From the NCBI GenBank assembly GCA_951799445.1, contig OX637293.1:4216001-4280000 (forward strand): a stretch of DNA of 64,000 bases, read 5' to 3'. Position numbers and translations under genes: made by a program. Source of the DNA: Pseudisothecium myosuroides (Eukaryota; Streptophyta; Bryopsida; Hypnales; Lembophyllaceae). Positions 35,492 through 46,484 of the stretch are shown in pieces; the first letter of the stretch is position 1, and each line of letters starts with the position of its first letter. The notes under the pieces were generated by a model that did not search any database, was not told the origin of the DNA, and saw only the letters and a program-made list of their open reading frames with translations.

Positions 35492-35572
35492 CCGGATGGA
35501 ATGGTGTGGTATATTCCACACCATTTCATCCGCCGGATGAGATGGTGTGGAATATTCCACACCATCAATAGC
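35492..35572. repeat. Two adjacent short hairpins
   Basis: Two tandem units each form a near-perfect hairpin: ATGGTGTGG...CCACACCAT with outer CGGATG/CATCCG pairing. The first unit spans 35492-35532 and the second starts at 35533. The unit is about 40 bp. Unit-to-unit similarity is high, so the duplication looks recent. Confidence 0.7.
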
Positions 35573-35729
35573 TAAAATACACATGTCGATTTTGTCAGAG
35601 AGCAAGTCAGCTTGCCGTAACTATACAAGGTACATTAAAAATTAAAACAAATCTAGAGTTCACACCTATTAATCCAAATACACAATAACCAACGTTCAAC
35701 ACCCATATATTGTGTGTTTTGATAACTCA

Positions 35730-35880
35730 AAATATAATTGGTTGTGTATGAATGCAACAAATTGATTCATTATTTTTTAATTTTTTTTTTTGGTGTTTTG
35801 TAATGTTACAAAACACACAAATAAAAATTAAATAAATAATGAACCAATTAGCTTGCTTTCATACACAACCAATTAAATTT
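35730..35880. mobile_element. Short hairpin MITE
   Basis: About 145 bp with inverted ends TAATTGGTTGTGTATGAA and TTCATACACAACCAATTA around a T-rich/A-rich core that also pairs (GTGTTTTGTAATGTTACAAAACAC). The TA-like flanks hint at a mariner/Stowaway type, but this is not certain. Confidence 0.65.
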
Positions 35881-36403
35881 TGGGTTTCAAAGGGTAAAGA
35901 AAGGCTATATATATACACATGGAGTGGTAGGAGATAAAACAACCCATGTGGGATAAATAAATTAGAATTTGTAGGTTCTCAAGCACTCATAGTTAAGTCA
36001 AAAACAAGAATTGTGTTAAAAGTAGAATTTTAGACCTCATTTAGGCATAGTAAAATAAATTTCCTCAAAAAACTTTGAACTAAAAAAAGTTGGTAAATGA
36101 AGATAAGTTTCACCTCCAAAAATCCGTTTGGGATTTAATCTCCAATAAAAAATTATGGACAAATTTTGGAGAGGATTTTTAATGGACATTTTCTTTAACA
36201 CTTTTAAAAATCCATTCCATTTTAGCAAAACATTCACCCTCACAAGAAAGAGACATAAAAGAAGTACGAAGTCAGCACCAAGTATACAGGATTGTTGATC
36301 AACAATAATTTAGGGAAAAAGCACCCTTGCTACTTGACATTCCTCATATAGTATTTCAGGATGTCCTTGTATCAAACATATGCATCATGGCATTAACAAA
36401 AAC
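35881..36403. other. AT-rich DNA, no gene recognised
   Basis: Nothing is recognised. The minus-strand frame 36037-36243 shows no family signature. Confidence 0.3.
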
Positions 36404-36413
36404 AACAATTTTG

Positions 36414-37054
36414 TTAACCCCTAAATGCCCAAGGCCTTTTTTGAGCTTCTTGAATTTTGCTCTAAATTGAACAAAAAGCCAACATTTTGATAAGTTGTAT
36501 CAATTTTTTTATATTTGTAACCATACAAATTTAAACTTGACATGTTAGAGATCACATAGGAAACAAAAACACAACAATATCAATTATTGATTGAAAGATT
36601 ATAATGTTTGATCGTGAGGGCGTTAAAACTAAGAAATTTTTTAAATCCTTTTTTCACGAGTCAAATCTCAAAAGTTGGTCACCAAAAAAATATGAGGTTA
36701 AAGGGCCTAACATGCATAACCCCAATCAATTTACATCTTCTCAAAATCTACTCTACAATTTTTTTAAGTGAATGTTTAGTGTGATTTTTTCTCCAAGATC
36801 TAGTGTATTTGAGGCTCATTTCCAAGAATCCTCAACACTACGGAATGTCAAGATTACGATGGGTCCCCTTGCACAAAATCTTGAATAGAAAAATCATAAT
36901 CAATGATTTTCAAAATCGGATTTTTGTTGCTAAAACTAGACTTCAAAAAAAATCAAAAATACAAACTACTAAAAATAGAAACTTGGTTAGGTTTTATTTA
37001 ACTTCAAAGTATTGTCAACATCCAAATTGGGTGCCTTGGGCATTTAGGGGTTAA
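36414..37054 (-). mobile_element. F4 TTAA-type element
   Basis: This 633-bp element lies between TTAA 36414-36417 and TTAA 37051-37054. It begins CCCCTAAATGCCCAAGGCC and ends GGTGCCTTGGGCATTTAGGGG, trimmed family end GGGCATTTAGGGG. It is the inverted relative of 60795-61435. The uninterrupted host copy has a single TTAA (TTTCGTTAATTTGG) here, so TTAA was duplicated. It is non-coding. Confidence 0.88.
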
Positions 37055-37082
37055 TTTGGTGCATTTTCGGTGTCAAAAGTTG

Positions 37083-37337
37083 CCTTAGATGTTTTTCGAG
37101 GGCATTGGAGGTCCGTTTCAGCCCTGTTCCCCTGGCTACAATGAACAATGCCGTAGTCAGAATATTAAATCATTAATAATTACTAAATTTAAAAAAAAAA
37201 GTTTAAAAAAAGTTTAGTATTATTATCTGACGTGGCAGTCGCTGTGCCACGTCAAATTGCTACTGCAGCAGAGTTCCCACAGTCCGGGAACTCCGAGGAA
37301 CTCACGACCTTGTTGAATAGGTGAATCTCATCTAATG
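37083..37337 (-). mobile_element. M2 MITE
   Basis: This 255-bp element has ends CCTTAGATG (first A changed to C) and CATCTAATG. The host reads CAAAAGTTG before it and TGACATAAATC after it; the empty copy at 43095-43259 has these joined directly. It contains CACGTCAAATTGC and CCCACAGTCCGGGAACTCC. Confidence 0.88.
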
Positions 37338-37404
37338 TGACATAAATCTTCATAGAGGTCTAATTTTAGGCCACAAACAGGTATGGATTTATGCTTTAGG
37401 CTAT

Positions 37405-38485
37405 GCATGGGTGAATGCAAGAAACACCTGTACTATTTGTTGCGTTCCGTCACACCTTAGTTTTTGATTTTTGTTTTGGCTATAACTTTTGTGTTTTAGG
37501 TCCAAATGACTCAAAATTCATAGGGAAGCTACTTATAACTATTATATATTATACCTGATTTTTGAGGATTTTTCAAAAATAATTTACTATTTTTAAACAA
37601 CCCCGAAAATTTCTCACAATGGCTGATTTAGGGGGTTTTAGCACCATTTAAGCGCAAAAAAAACGAATTTTGAGCTGAAATTTGGAGAGGATGGTCTCTT
37701 AGTAGACTAATAGCTACTGTCCAAAGGAATTTTAAAAATACTTATTTTTATGTGGTGTAGAGGTCCACAAAGAGAGCTTCTTTCTACATTTTTTTTCAAA
37801 GATATAAAACAATATTTTGGTGATTTTTTTGGTCAAATCTCATCACCAAAAAGTCTTCTCAAATAATCAATTTTTATACATTTAAAAAAAAAATCCTATT
37901 TTTTACAAATTAAAATGTTAGAAGTGGTATTTTCTTCACCGGAATTCTATGTGAATTCTATGTCCAAAAGTCCGGTGAAGAAAATACCACTTCTAACATT
38001 TTAATTTGTAAAAAATAGGATTTTTTTTTTAAAAATATATAAAAATTGATTATTTGAGAAGACTTTTTGGTGATGAGATTTGACCAAAAAAATCACCAAA
38101 ATATTGTTTTATATCTTTGAAAAAAAATGTAGAAAGAAGCTCTCTTTGTGGACCTCTACACCACATAAAAACAAGTATTTTTAAAATTCCTTTGGACAAT
38201 AGCTATTAGTCTACTAAGAGACCATCCTCTCCAAATTTCAGCTCAAAATTCGTTTTTTTTGCGCTTAAATGGTGCTAAAACCCCCTAAATCAGCTAGGTT
38301 GTTTAAAAATAGTAAAATATTTTTGAAAAATCCTCAAAAATCAAGTATAATATATAATAGTTATGAGTAGATTCCATGTAAATTTAGAGTCATTTGGAGC
38401 TAAAATACAAAAGTTATGGCCAAAACAAAAATAAAATACTAAGGTGTGACATATCGCATTAAGTGTTTCTTGCAATCACCCGCAT
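37405..38485. mobile_element. FB foldback element (long palindrome)
   Basis: The element 37409-38481 (1073 bp) consists of two long inverted arms meeting near 37950, with ends GGGTGAATGCAAGAAACAC and GTGTTTCTTGCAATCACCC. GCAT lies on both sides (37405-37408 and 38482-38485). The empty host copy carries the equivalent site once (GCGTTCTGAAATG). A small deletion near 38295 slightly shortens the right arm. Confidence 0.9.
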
Positions 38486-38534
38486 TCTGAAATGCACCAA
38501 AGTATTGGAATACAACCAATTTAACGAAATTGAC

Positions 38535-40631
38535 GCTCTTTGTAGATTGTTGGTATTAGTTAACCATGTTCACTTCCCTTTGATTTAGTTGAATGGGAGT
38601 AGCCTAAGCAAAGAAACTACTAGAGGGAAATTTCTTCTCATACACTTCTTAGTGCAAATACTGCATTTTGTTGCAAGCAAATTGGGATTGTATGAGATTT
38701 GCCGCATGGCTGCAAACACATGGATTAATTTGGTCCCAATGCGCTTAGTTCTTCATGAATATATGACATCTTTGGAGAGCCAAGAAAATCATAGCCTTTA
38801 TTTGCCTTGCTATCAACTGTAACATTGTAATTGGCACCTTGTTTATTCAAATTGGCATTACAGACCGATGTCCAATGTACAACTTCCCAATCTTTGAATC
38901 TACTGAACATTGCCTATTCCTTTGCTGTGGATCTATTATATTTGAAGTGGATTTCACACCCTCCAAACTTCTTCAATAAGGCCATGCCTTGATCGCATCT
39001 TTCAAATCCATTTGGTTAAATGACACCATCTTTTGCACTAAGGACAAGAGACATCTTTGTCGGCGATATACCCCTCCCTCTCCATGTCTTCTCGCTAGCC
39101 CCTCAATTGTCACCCTCTTGTATTTTTGGCCCTTTGTTCAAATGTTTTTAGGTCTCTAGTGCTTAGACTTCTTCTATAGATGAAAGCATACTTTTCCTTC
39201 TTGGAACTGTTGTTTCCCATACAAATCCTCTCCAATACTTTATTATTGTAGCCTTTCAATAATCTCTCCCCCTTCTAGGCAAGCCCATGCCTTGCCGCCT
39301 GCTCTCTCATGTATTGGTTTTTCATTATCTAATAGGTAATCTTTTCCATAAGGGTTTCCATAGAAAAAAAGCATAATAGAAATCTTCCAAAATCATGATA
39401 ACAAAAATTTAACTTTTGTAATTTAACTCCTTAGAATGTGGATTTTTGGGACAAAACACAAATGTGTTACAAAATATAAATTCCATAACATTTTGAAATT
39501 TGCACAAAACAAGACAATGTCAATCATCAAGAGTGGAATTCAAAGGGTCCATACAATCAAAATTTCAAAAAATGTTTATAAATTTGATTCAAATCAATTT
39601 TGAACATTCTCAAAAAGTCAATTCATAACTTGATATGTCCATTCGTCCATTCAGCGAGAGAATGTGACATTAGAGACGGTGATGCTGGTATTGTTTGCAT
39701 ACCAGTGTTGAGAACCGCCCTTTACTATTCGTGAGGTCGAGCAGGTAAAGGTCTACGTTAGTCACAGTCCAAGTGTTTCCCCCTTGAGCTCAATTGTGGC
39801 GCTCAATTTGGACAGCATTTCAAATTTCGTTTCTGCTTGAGCACTGGACGGAGTTTCTCTCTTCGTGATTGCACAGGAGTTCCATTGTGCTCTGTGCTCA
39901 CCATTCTCTTGGAGTTGGTTGTCTTCCGTTTACGGTGAAACTCTCACTTGCAAATTCTCTCGCATTGGCCATTCATGTGATGTGATTAATTCTTTATTTC
40001 AGTTGCAGTCTTGGCTATGTAAGCTTGAAGGTGACCTGCAAGTCTTAGTGGGAGCAAACTACGTCGTGCTTGCGCGCAGGGCGACTGCTGGATTAATTTG
40101 ACTACAGATCGTCGGCAGCTGCATTTCCTGCTTCGGATATTTCAGGTTCTTGCCTCTCGGAGCTACTGTATACCTTTCTTCACCCTTGGTAGTGAGTATC
40201 TTGTGAGCAGTAATCTTTCTAAATTTCAAGTGAAAGTTTCTTGATTCCCGTGACGAATGCTATGCTTGACCTTGGTTAAGGGAAACGGAATATTCTCGTT
40301 CTCCGGTTTCTAATTTAGCAACAATTTGAACGTTCCTTTTTACGATTTTCAATCTTTTCACCCGTGCTTCCATCTTAAGAACAGAGGACTTCGTTAGAAA
40401 CACAAAAAAGCAGTGTAAGACACTGAAAAACGCAAACGAAAAATTATGAGAGCGATTTCCAGTAACTTTCTTGATTTCCACGAGGACTTATATGCTATGC
40501 GAGAGTCGTAATGTATGGAGCATTTTCACTATAACTAAAACTTAATATGTTCTTCATAATTTTGTGTGGCTGGAATTTGGTCTCCAATCTTTTTATCCCT
40601 GTGGTTGCAGAGCAGAATCGATTGCCGACGG
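38535..40631. other. Unrecognised DNA, right part may be 5' leader of the ASY1-like relic
   Basis: No gene is recognised between 38535 and about 39650. From about 39700 the DNA becomes more balanced in composition and could be promoter and leader DNA of the plus-strand ASY1-like relic that starts at 40632. The frame 39865-40101 has no family match. Confidence 0.3.
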
Positions 40632-41309
40632 ATGACCATGGCTTCCGTTGCAGAGACTCAGGCACAGGCTACGAGACCAAGAACTGGGGTCTCGGAACAA
40701 GAATCTTTGCAACTCATACGTAAATCTCACATCCGTGAATGAAAGTAAAAATTTACAATTAGTACGGCTGCGTATACGTCGAGATGAATATGAGGATTTG
40801 CTGGTTGAGTCTTCTTGCACATGCTTTGATTAGAATTAGATTTTCGATTCGTCCATCTTGAATTTAATTTACGCTGCGTGCTTCAACTTCTATTTGATAT
40901 CCATATCACTTGCTAGATTAAATTCTAGGTGTACATATGGTCAAATGCTTAAAAAGATCTTCTAATGCAGACAAGGAACCTTCCCCGGATTGCGATGTCT
41001 AATATTAGCTACGTCAGGGGATTTTTTCCTGAAAACTTTTATCGCGAAAAATTCGTGCCAGCACTAGGTATGTTTGGCTGAGCTTTTCAGCAGCCACCTG
41101 CACATTACTTAAGCTTCCGTAATTTATCATACCTGCTGTGATTTAAGTAAGTAGCTGTGCAAATAGTTCTAAAGAAAAATGAAATGATTACATCCATCCT
41201 TAGTCGACTTACGATTTCTCAGTATACTTAACTTAGCGGTATGTAATTGACATTGAAAATTACACTGGCAGAGATGAAGGTCAACAGGCTTGCTGATAGA
41301 GGAGAATAA
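40632..41309 (+). pseudogene. ASY1: ASY1-like meiotic HORMA protein, N-terminal exons (relic)
   Basis: ASY1 is the plant HORMA-domain protein of the meiotic chromosome axis. Three exons match its N-terminus: 40632-40719 (MTMASVAETQ..., GVSEQESLQLI), 40971-41067 ([29 protein letters not shown]) and 41272 onward (EMKVNRLAD), with GT-AG signals. Exons 1 and 2 do not join in frame at the strong acceptor (TTCTAATGCAG). Only a poor acceptor at 40955-40956 keeps frame, and it adds five residues. After LAD the similarity ends and TAA follows at 41307-41309. The rest of the HORMA domain is absent on this strand. I read it as a truncated copy. Confidence 0.82.
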
Positions 41310-41560
41310 GAGGCAGGGCAAGGCGGCGAACAAGGAGCAGGAGGATGTGGTCAAGATGAAAATCGCCGTCGCGGATTTGATTGACGAGTATGAGAAATTG
41401 CGGCAGCCGCTCATGATAGCTGTGGAGGAGGAGGTGGCGGAGCGGGAGAAGGAGCTTCTGGAGAAACGGCATGCAGCAGGAGGCAGAGGAGGAGGAGAGC
41501 ACCGTGTGCGAACCGGAGCGGGAAGCTGCTGTGATCCAGGAGGGGGATTTCGCGAATGTC
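41310..41560 (+). other. Coiled-coil-like open frame, left arm of an inverted repeat
   Basis: A plus-strand frame (41290-41643) is rich in Glu, Lys and Ala (for example KEQEDVVKMKIAVADLIDEY and AEREKELLEKRHA). From about 41420 to 41555 the DNA is an imperfect inverted copy of 41655-41775 (shared words GAGCTTCTGG, CACCGTGTG, AGCTGCTGTGA, GGGGATTT). It directly follows the plus-strand ASY1-like exons. I do not recognise a domain. Confidence 0.5.
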
Positions 41561-41771
41561 CCTGGAAATTAACTTGTTCGCGGAGACATCAACAAGTTCT
41601 TGCACAACAGAACCATTCGCGCCTTCACTTCGACGTTCCCTGATTCCGCCAAATCCCCATCCTCGGTCACAGCAGCTTGCTAGTCGGTTTATCACACGGT
41701 GATCTGCTCCTTCTGTACCTCGTGCTGCCGCTCCGCCAGAAGCTCCTGCTCCCGCTCCGCCTTCTCCTCCT

Positions 41772-42571
41772 TCATACCTCCTCCTGATCAAGCACGCTCC
41801 TCACCTTTTATACATAAACATTGTGCACGAGGTGCATTAGATTCATGTCAGGCTTTAGTAGGCCACCCATGATGCCCTGAAATGGTGGTGGCATGATATT
41901 TCTCGGGGGTGGCTTCTAATGGTGTGGACCTTTAATCTACCTTGATTGCCAGCTCATAATGTCTGCCGTCGACATGGCCAACATTCATCTTAAAAGGCTC
42001 ATGGTCCCCGGGATTGGGGTCGTCGCCAGTACTCGATATGAAAAGCGGAGGCTCGTAATCTTCTGACTGAAAAATTCATCAAGACATTCCTTCCATGAGT
42101 AGCAGCCTAGTCATCAGATGACTTCACCTATAACTCGCACCGCAACTACATGGCAAAAGAATTAGTTCTATAATCTCGAAATGCAGTCCAGGACTTATCA
42201 TATCAGTTTGTAGGCGTGAAGACCTTACCGTAATGTCGTCATACTAATGGAGTCTCATGACGATGGTGCGCTGATGGTTTATTCACGAATGTGTTCACAA
42301 AGCAGCCAGAAATTCCGATGCCCCCTCTGCAGCATACTTGAAGGAAACTGCAATACCATTCTTTTAAAGCATGCAACACCGTTCTTTTAAAGCAGGGATA
42401 GAACTACCAACAAGACATCTCTTCGAAATCGAGGGGACTTCGGAAAGGCTACTGCATGGTTTGATTGCTTACACGTATATTCCTCAATCGGTGGACCGTC
42501 TTGGCCACGATAAATCGTCAAGAACAACGTCCTCACACGTAGATATTTCTTCTGCAGAGCATCGAAAACGC
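41772..42571 (-). pseudogene. ASY1: ASY1-like meiotic HORMA protein, internal exons (relic)
   Basis: Four exons in correct ASY1 order lie on the minus strand. They are 42571-42473 (VFDALQKKYLRVRTLFLT, GPPIEEYT), 42270-42229 (RTIVMRLH, stop, YDDIT), 42066-41941 (SEDYEPPLF, EPFKMNVGHVDGRHYELAIK) and 41804-41772 (VRSVLDQEEV, stop). All junctions have GT-AG signals. The second exon has TAG (42246-42244) where ASY1 has Tyr. The exon expected between the first and second is missing. Upstream, YFNVRS near 42640 may be a trace of an earlier exon. Together with the plus-strand piece this is a rearranged, dead locus. Confidence 0.85.
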
Positions 42572-43094
42572 CTGTGCACCATCACAGAGTTTGTTATGTT
42601 AAGCATGTGGAAAGTCGAACTCTGCCATTGAAAAACGCTTCTGACATTGAAATACTCCTGCAAGCGATCCATATAAGATCCTGCTAAAAGTCGCCTAAAG
42701 CTCATCCGTCACGTTGGTGAAAAATAACTTTCTCTGTCCAGTCAATGAATCTTTTTTGATTCTATATCCGTAGGCAATAACTTAAGAATGATCCTATTAT
42801 ACTTGTTCTTCAAAACGCGCAACCTCTTGCTCATCATCGTCAACACGGGTTCGCATAGCCACCGAGGTTCGCATAGCCCTCATCGGCGTGAGCACCCTCC
42901 AGCGCCATTGTTGCCGACATCTAACTAACCCTCTCTCTCCTCTCAAATCGAAACAATTTGATACCACTCCACAGCCGCCGCACAGCCACCGGAAAAATGT
43001 ACTTCAAGCTCTACTTAGCTTTCCAGGATCCGTGCCATGGCGCTCTCACTGCGAGCTTGAATATTTGGAACCTGACCCACGAACTACTCCAAAC
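42572..43094. other. Flank of the ASY1-like relic
   Basis: Nothing is certain here. The word GTTCGCATAGCC is tandemly duplicated at about 42848-42880. The overlapping plus-strand frames at 42888-43163 and 42958-43380 run into an M4 MITE and are not credible genes. Confidence 0.3.
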
Positions 43095-43259
43095 GTCATT
43101 TTCGTTGAATTGGCGGTATTCCAATACTTGGGCGCATTTCAGAACGCGCCGCCGGAAGCATAAATCCATGATACCTGTTTGTGGCCTGAAATTAGACCTC
43201 TGTGGAAGATTTATGTCACAACTTTTGACACCGGAAATGCGCCAAATTAACGAAATTGC
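43095..43259 (+). mobile_element. M4-family MITE, uninterrupted copy
   Basis: About 165 bp with inverted ends GTCATTTTCGTTGAATTGG and CCAAATTAACGAAATTGC. This copy is the uninterrupted reference that reveals the insertions in the homologous element at 36404-38534. Relatives are at 17211-17522 and 21606-21794. A target duplication was not seen. Confidence 0.8.
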
Positions 43260-46200
43260 TGTTCGAAGATCTGTTAGTTGCTACTCGAACTCAGAGCAAT
43301 CAAAAGTATACGAAATTGTAAGCATTCAGAACTTGAAGGCCTTCACAGTTTACGCAAAAAGCTCAATATATGTGAACTAGAATAACACAGAGATTGGTGC
43401 AAATGCGCACCTAGCTACATGTGATTGCAAAAATTTCCCGTGATAAGTCACGTACGGCAGAAAAACAATGTCATGATTTTCTAGTGCTTACAGTGACGTG
43501 ACTAATTCAATTTAGAGATCGTGTTTAATTGGGCTTCCAGCACACTGCTAGAGATTAATGACCAACTTTGCCTGGTCGAGGCATGAGAATGAGAGGGGGT
43601 TATGTTAGGATTAGCTATTTCCAAGCCTGAACCCCAAAGCGTACCATCGTAAACAGATAACCATTGCAAAATGTTCAACATGAATTAGGGTACAAATTTG
43701 AAAAATCTTAAACAAAAGCTGTGAGCTCTTAAAACTTTTGCATTCAATACGCAAACACCAGTAGTGAAGTTTCATCTAAATTTAACCACAATTTGCCGAT
43801 GTGTGACCAAAAAATCGAACTTCACGTACTTAGCTTGCGCACAACCACGACTGTCGATGAAATTTGCTCAGTAAGAGCTGTGCTTCTGTTTACAACCTTA
43901 CATTAAATTTTTTACATTGAATTGACATTTTGTTGCAGTAATCGTGTGGCATGGTCCCACTGACCAGTTCGTTGAATCTTGTGCTAATGTGCCGTGTCAG
44001 TCGGTACATCTGTTTGGTGTTTGGAGTACATGCATGTCCGCCTGGCGTGGTTAATTTTGTGTTAAATTTTGTGTCCCATGGACAATTTAATGTCAAGTCA
44101 ACGCTCGTGTAGTTTGCGCCTGGAGATTGTACGTGTTTGTCTCAGTTAATATGTGCGAATTTAGAGTTCGAATCTTCCGCAATCTTAACCTGGGTGCACA
44201 CCCATTGCAAGACCCGAAGCTGCGAGGAAGTTAAACATGAGGCAGAAATTCCATAACATTGATGATGACACTCTTGCAAAAGAAGCCTTTCTGTAAAAAG
44301 ATAGTTTGTCCACAGCATTTTGAGCTCAAGATTGAAAGATTCGTCGATATCTGCAGCTTTGAATTGTAGTCAACTTACCCGTGCAATGGCTGTCAATCTG
44401 GCGTTCTCAGTTTAAAAAAAGTTTGCAGTGGAGCAGTAGTGCTCGAGACTGTGACTCTACGGTACGGTATTCGGACGGAAATTTCTTTGCAATATAGTTT
44501 TGCACACTTTTACTAAACTTAAAGCAATAAGGTTAGAGAATCTATCTGTGACCCAACTTTTGAATCAACCCTAACAGATTCTTGCCTAAAATGTATGTAC
44601 AGTACATGAGAGCCTGGTATTTGTTAATCTAGGGTATATTTGCAACTTCCAACAACAAGAATTTCAACATCCAAGCAACCACATTACAAACTGTAATCAT
44701 GGATCTTTATGAGATGCATAGACGTAATGGGATTGTTGACAAAGCATGAGGAACATTTTTTGAATTCCGTGCAAGTATTGCATGAATATCCCCTCCAAAG
44801 AAATAGAGAAGTGTAACAAATTGGTGTTCATAGAGAATGTGGCCGCCAAGGGAAATGTGAGACATGGAAGTTTACTAAGGGGAAATATGTGCATTTTTCA
44901 GTGTTATTAGAAGATGTCCCCACCTCCAAATCAACTCAATTTTTAAAATTCAATATTATGGAATGTAGATTTATGTCTCTAAATCTAACTTCAATGTAGA
45001 TTTTAGTGCGCGCAATCAATACTTCTTGTAGATTTTGGAGTCTCAAATCTAACTAATATGTAGACTTTTAATTTCAATCTCACTGATTTGTACATTTCAG
45101 AATTTTTTGATCTAGGCCCTTTTTAGATTTCTGTGGAGTAGTGGTGCTCAAGACTCTGACTCTACGGTACGGGAAATTTCTTTGCAATATAGTTTAATTA
45201 GTAACATGTAGATTTCATTTTTTTTTAATATTTAATTATTTCATATAATTATTTCAAAAAAAATTAGGTTTCTAAAATATACAAACTCAATGAAATGCTA
45301 GCTTTCTATAAGTAGAATTCATTCTTTGGAAGATTGACAACTTATAAGCTTTATGCATCCAACCTCATGGTACCCTTGACAATTGTTATGGGACAATTGC
45401 ATCTTGTAAAATGTACCAAATATTTTAGGTGGAAACAACATTGAAATGTAAACTGTGTATAAAGTCTATCAATTTGGAAGAAGAACTTTGGTTCTCACCA
45501 AGGTGGACAGTGTGAAAGGAAAGAACTTTTGTTGAAGACCCCCACCCAAGTCCATAGGATTGAGGAAAAGATAAGAAAGGGTGCTCCAAAAGCGACCACT
45601 AACACAGAGGTACATTTTGCTTTCTTCAATGTACCAATAATACCAGTACATTTCAAGAGATGGCCACTTAAAGAGACCACTGAGTTTCAACTTCAAAAAT
45701 TTGTAACTAATTTCACAAAGGTACAAAAAATATGAAACGACTTGGGTTAGATGCCAATTCCATTTTATCTTCCTAGAAAAAATTATTGAAAATTGTTTCA
45801 AATCCAAACTTCCTCCAAATGCAAGCACTTTTGAAATGTCGTTTCAAGAGCAGGACTGCCTTACATTCCCTTTTTGCAAAGGATGCTTGAGACATGAGTC
45901 CTTAAAAAAAATTCGAGTGGAGAGATATTCATTAGGAGGGAATTTTTAGATTTGGAAATAGAAAGACCAAGTGAATTAAAGTTTAAAGTCTGTTTTGATG
46001 AATGACTTGAATGAACTCTTCAAAGAAAAAGGTGGGCATGGAGATTTTTCTGTGGGCTGGTGCAACCTACACAAGGACTACTCAAAGGTTGTCCCTCCGA
46101 CATGAAGGAATAAGATAACCACGCCTAATTCTGACCTCTTTCTAAAATTGACCCCTCCAAAATTTTATTTAAAATATATTGCTTTGGATTGCTTTTGGCA

Positions 46201-46484
46201 TTATTTTCAACAATTTGAAAATTCATAATTTATTCATACAATTTCCAAAAAATGCATAAGGTGGGAATCTAGAACATCTTTTTGACTTTAAAAAGAACTA
46301 ATGAAAAAATTAGGCAATTTAATTATAGGAACAATGTCCAATTGTTGATTCGGACTCAATAAGGTGAAATTACTTTATAACTAATCATAATGGCAGTTTG
46401 AGAACCATTTTTGAATCATTAGCTCAAATTCTAGTAGAAATTCATGATAATTTTTTTAATTAATTTATAAAATTACATATTTGA
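43260..46484. other. Unrecognised DNA with one dispersed duplication
   Basis: No gene is recognised. A segment of about 65 bp with the words GACTCTACGGTACGG and GAAATTTCTTTGCAATATAG occurs at about 44430-44505 and again at about 45131-45195 in the same orientation. The minus-strand frame 45469-45828 (119 codons) has no family signature. Confidence 0.35.

Larger units (their letters stand above)
36404..38534. mobile_element. M4-family MITE split by three other transposons
   Basis: About 160 bp of this element survive in four pieces: 36404-36417, 37055-37082, 37338-37408 and 38486-38534. Joined in order they match, inverted, the uninterrupted copy at 43095-43259 (TTTCGTTAATTTGGCGCATT, GTGTCAAAAGTTGTGACATA, GGCCACAAACAGGTAT, AAGTATTGGAATAC). 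Between the pieces lie F4, M2 and FB elements. This gives empty-site comparisons for all three. Confidence 0.85.

Noticed and set aside
41411..41791. Gly/Ala/Pro-rich minus-strand frame of 126 codons
   Set aside because: It runs through both arms of an inverted repeat in a frame different from the ASY1-like exons; composition explains the open frame.
42958..43380. Plus-strand frame of 140 codons
   Set aside because: It crosses an M4 MITE from end to end and has no family signature.
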